A DNA stretch of 64,000 nt, taken from the NCBI RefSeq assembly GCF_002234675.1, contig NC_019859.2, positions 16,231,002-16,295,001 of the forward strand, in the 5' to 3' direction. A program made the position numbers and the translations under genes. Origin of the DNA: Oryzias latipes (Eukaryota; Chordata; Actinopteri; Beloniformes; Adrianichthyidae). The notes below the pieces were generated by a model. The model searched no databases. It was given only the letters and a program-made list of their open reading frames with translations, and was not told where the DNA came from. Shown here one piece after another: positions 60,431 through 64,000 of the stretch (within the stretch, counting starts at the first letter, position 1; every line of letters begins with the position of its first letter).

Positions 60431-62130
60431 AGGGCAGCCAACTCTCAGAGTGCACACCGGCATGAAACCCGCGCATTTGAATATGTTTGAATACTGACGC
60501 CACACCTCGTTATCTCACGCTGAAATGCACAACGTCAAAATTTTCCTAATGTTATTTCTAATGTATATATCTATTGAGGCTGAAGACACACAGTGGGATC
60601 CATAACTTAGGTCTGCAGAGAAGATTGTGGTGATCAATCAATTACAATAAATCAGTTTCTCGTGGGGTCAGTGCGCGAGTCCCACGTTCATCATTCTCAA
60701 GTTAAACAAAAAGAAGACACAATCTATTTCGATTTCCAGAAATGTATATAGTATTCGTGCCAAAAAGCTCTGCTCACTTTAGTAGCCTACTTTAGAAAAA
60801 AGAAGGAAAAGCTAGCAACTTAATTTCATTTTCCTAACTTGTAGAGACGCAAATCCTGTTATTTTTTTTGTATATTTTTTGTATTATTTATTTATTTAGT
60901 ATTGTAACGGCTCTGGCTACCGGAGCGAGCAGTGCACAAAAACCCACGTTTGAAGCTTTCGTCACGTACGGGTGCTGCGCATTATTGGCACTGGCTCCCA
61001 GAACGCGCTCACTGACTACGCGCTAAGGCTTTACGCACGGGGCGTGCACGTGATACATAAATGCCCGTGAGATGCCCTCACAAACCACGCTCTGGTTGTA
61101 TAATTGTTTCATTTCTAACAGCCAGATTGCGTGCAAACAGCGCGCTCCTGTCCCCTAAACAGCACTTGCAACGCAATGCAGGCTTGGGTGGGGGGTTCTG
61201 GTCTGTTCTTTTTGCTATCTTGTCTTTCTTCCAGCCCTTTTGGAAGTATGGCAGCAAAAGTCTTACTTTCTCTTTGTCTACCACTCACTCTTCAAATCAT
61301 TTACTTTTTAATCTTTAATCATTTAATCTCTGCCAGTGTTGGTTAAATAGTCATGGTTTTCCAGCATGAAAGTCTTCTAAAAACTCCCAGATTCAAAAGA
61401 AAAATACATACTGGTAAATACATTTTAAAAACCACCCAAAATATTAATCAGTGATTAATTAGCCATATTTAGAAATCACCCATTATTTATTACTTCCTGG
61501 TTTGATTAAAAGTACAACTATGAAACATTTTTAATTATGTTACATCTGTCATTTTTGCAGTCAGTCTGAGTAAAACATGAAAGAATTGACTGCTATTAAA
61601 CTTTATAAGCAACAACCGAAGTTTTTCTCAAATATTAAGAACAATAAAAAAACATTGAAAAAGTAAAAAGAAGGAAGGGAGAAAAACACGAAAAAGAAAA
61701 AACTAAGATTTCTCGTAAAACGAATTAGCCTGTTATTAACAAAAGTGGAAATTATTATTATTATTTTTTTACTTTTCATGAATTTAGATTAGATCAAATG
61801 TAAGCAAATAGCTGTTTCTCAGTCATTATGTTTTTCAGAATAACCATTCTTGCTCTGCTACATTTTTTAACATGATCTTGATCATCATAATTTCATATTT
61901 CTTCTGTTGTGCAAGTTATTCAAGTCATAAACTGACCCATCAGATGCCTCGATAAAAGTAGGAGGCGATGTACCAGGACTACAACCACATGTTTAAATAG
62001 TTCAGCAGACGGCCTGCATCCAGATGGAGTTGGGGGACTGCTGGGGGTGCGAGACAAGCCAGAGGCGACGTCCACGGCCAAGTGTAGGAGCAGGAGCAGA
62101 GAGGAGCCAGAGGCTCGTAAGACCGTGACA
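60431..62130. mobile_element. Insertion upstream of the second caspase gene
   Basis: Duplicate alignment breaks at about 60431 and resumes at 62131 (CCAATCAGAGAAGACTCCC), against an uninterrupted left copy at about 48115-48150. The left edge CAGGGCAGCCAACTCTCAGA resembles a fish hAT terminus. The interior has a CpG-rich part (60905-61180) and AT-rich remainder, with no protein recognised. No matching right terminus was identified. Confidence 0.55.
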
Positions 62131-62289
62131 GCCAATCAGAGAAGACTCCCACTCCCTGTCTTATTACAGGTCTGGTTTCTTCCAGGACAAGAATCTTTTC
62201 GTCAAGCCAAGCAGTGTTGGTGTATCACAGACATTGATGACCGGTCGTTAACTGACCCCAGGGTGAATATTTTCAGCAGATGCACATTG

Positions 62290-63082
62290 TTATACACATT
62301 AAGGTTTAAGTTCACTATCTTGTGAACTTAAAATGTTCCAATTTAGTCTTAAGCATTCACTTACTTCCTACATTACACGTCCATGGCCTATAGTAGACTT
62401 GCTACATTTATACTCAGGTATACTTAATAAAAACTTCAGTTGTACTATGTTTTGTTAAGGGATGGTAGTTTTTTGTTCTGTTATTTGAAGCTTATACTTC
62501 CTTTACAATGACAAACAGAACTTTAATGTTGGTATTTAAAAAGTGTACAAGTATTCTAAAAAAATGTTTTTTAAACAAATGTACATAGTTAGGACACAAT
62601 TAACATTCCTGCTCAATCTTTAATATGTTTTAATCAAAATGTGCACATTATGAATTAGGCAACTGCCAATTTCTTGGCTATGATTACCTAAATAATATGA
62701 ATATTCCATATTTTCTGGCAAGAAGGTAATTTTATTGATGCAAAATAGTTGGTAAAAGACCAGGTAAAGACCTGGACACTTTTGTTTTCTTAGTTTAATG
62801 TTGTCCTATAATGTCCTATAACAAAAAAAATCAAAATCTTTAGCAAACCACTTCCAAACATTTACATAGACAGGGCATAAACCATCCACAAACTAACGTC
62901 ATTGTACATCTAGTTTATAAACTTATAACTATTAGAATTTTCTTCTCTATAAAAGAAGGTGAACAACTTAGTATCAGTAGGAGTTGTATCCCTGAGGTAA
63001 ATCTACATATTTAGATAAAGAGCTTTATTCTTGGTCTTCTTTAATTAGTCTTCCTAGTGTGTCCGTGCCAGTCTCTGTAGTA
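62290..63082. other. Intergenic between the second caspase and pla2g12a
   Basis: Aligns patchily with 48300-49610. No exon recognised. Confidence 0.5.
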
Positions 63083-63201
63083 TCAAAGCTCCCGCTTCAT
63101 CTCATACTGACACACACAAGAGGCCCGCTGGCTGTCCAGGTACGGCTTGCATCCCAAGTGCATGACGGCATCGAAAAGGAGGGTTACTGCAGACTCGCAT
63201 G
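63083..63201 (-). CDS. pla2g12a: Group XIIA secretory phospholipase A2, last exon
   Basis: The minus strand has the acceptor CTCCACAG, then 38 codons: ACESAVTLLFDAVMHLGCKP (first Ala codon split as G|CA), YLDSQRASCVCQYEMKREL and TGA. This matches the C-terminus of PLA2G12A, a secreted Ca2+-dependent phospholipase A2 that hydrolyses the sn-2 ester of phospholipids. The Cys residues of LGCKP and CVC are retained. The catalytic His/Asp exon and signal peptide lie beyond the right end of the window, so the gene is partial here. Position next to casp6 agrees with human 4q25. A dead copy is at 49615-49732. Confidence 0.9.
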
Positions 63202-64000
63202 CTGTGGAGACAAATATGGAATGCAAGACGTGAGAAAACATGTCAAAGGGAAAATGTATGATCATGCTAGCACGTTACCACAAGAAAATAATAAATGTAA
63301 TCAACATTTCAACATGGTTCTGTAACTGAAAGCAGTTTGTTATTCATGAAATCTCAATCATATTGCTTTACGGAAAAAAGCAATGTCTAAAACTACCAGA
63401 CGCAGCCGCATGAAAAATCTTAAAAAAGAAGAAAAGAAAAACAATGTTTGGGTAGAACTTAGAACCCTAATATGTGTTATGTGTACGAGTTAAAATTTTG
63501 GTAGTTAATTACAATTACTGGACCATAGAAACCCTTGTTAATTTATTACTTAGGTTTGTAGGCTCTGACATTTTCTCTCAGTTAAATGAAACGAAGCAGA
63601 GGTTAATTTAAAAAAAAAAAGGTAGGATCAACTGGGGCATACACGCACGCATGTATGCTCCGGATTGGGATTGGTCAAAGAACAGACATGCCCTCATTGC
63701 TGCAGTCACATTGCTTTCCAAACTTGCTCAGAGATGAGACAAAAAGAGATGCTGCAAGGAGTCCTCTCATCCCTGAGGAGCAGTGGGTGAGCAGCAGAAC
63801 AGAGACCCGCCCTGAATGCTGATGAGTCGGTTGTGAAAGACACAACTCTATAGCTATATCTCTCTAGTGAGAAAACCATGAGCTGACTGCTTCCTGGGAG
63901 TAGTTTTTTTTCCTATATTTCATCTATTCTTACTTTATTTTTCGCTCTAAGCTGCATGGGTTAGTGCTCGATGTGCTCCGCAGAGAGAGAGTTGGTGGGG
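63202..64000. other. pla2g12a intron (last intron), no exon seen
   Basis: About 63330-63430 still aligns with the left duplicate. Beyond that I found no further pla2g12a exon or repeat with clear ends. Confidence 0.5.

Larger units (their letters stand above)
56215..63430. repeat. Segmental duplication, right copy (second caspase-6 + pla2g12a exon)
   Basis: Partner of 43625-49950. It is longer mainly because about 1.7 kb (60431-62130) is inserted upstream of the caspase. It lacks the MITE at 44432 and the hAT fragment at 44786. Confidence 0.88.

Noticed and set aside
63640-64000. Further pla2g12a exon before the window end
   Set aside because: No minus-strand frame with the Cys-rich catalytic segment (CCNQHD-type) was found.

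Overview
The window is nuclear DNA of a teleost fish, probably a percomorph close to medaka. The evidence is intron-split vertebrate genes (mcub, casp6, pla2g12a), an N-terminal zinc-finger exon of a type I know from percomorph ZNF families, and a dense, nested population of fish transposable elements: L1, L2 and RTE LINEs, tRNA-SINEs, hAT, PIF/Harbinger, TTAA-type and Tc1 elements. The species is an inference. There are no operons, CRISPR arrays or bacterial features.

Layout. (1) 153-14537, plus strand: a six-finger C2H2 zinc-finger gene with a short first exon (153-324) and a large last exon (13375-14537). Its 13-kb intron is filled by retroelements, chiefly a 5'-truncated L1 on the minus strand (about 5018-12595) that was later hit by a hAT element, a solo LTR and two hAT MITEs, each with recognisable target-site duplications. 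(2) 14538-26480: a gene-poor stretch with an RTE fragment split by a PIF/Harbinger-like element that itself carries a solo LTR, a SINE and MITEs. (3) 26749-41626, plus strand: mcub, the inhibitory subunit of the mitochondrial calcium uniporter. Eight exons join without a phase conflict into 337 codons. (4) 45302-47973, minus strand: casp6, eight exons, 292 codons, followed at 49615-49732 by a dead last exon of pla2g12a. (5) 50230-56215: a retroelement cluster. (6) 57163-60320, minus strand: a second caspase-6 gene; then at 63083-63201 the intact last exon of pla2g12a, whose other exons lie beyond the right edge.

Gene order mcub - casp6 - pla2g12a matches human 4q25 (MCUB-CASP6-PLA2G12A). The block casp6 + 3' pla2g12a is present twice (about 43625-49950 and 56215-63430), a tandem segmental duplication with reciprocal decay. 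The left copy keeps a textbook caspase-6 but a dead pla2g12a exon. The right copy keeps the intact pla2g12a exon, and its caspase-6 has lost the ancestral start codon and two of three activation-cleavage sites while keeping the catalytic His and Cys. Functionally, mcub (mitochondrial Ca2+ entry), caspase-6 (executioner protease) and PLA2G12A (secreted phospholipase) are neighbours by conserved synteny, not a pathway. The most interesting signals are the diverged second caspase-6, a GC-AG intron in mcub with an in-frame alternative GT donor, and a hairpin-forming inverted repeat in intron 1 of the second caspase.
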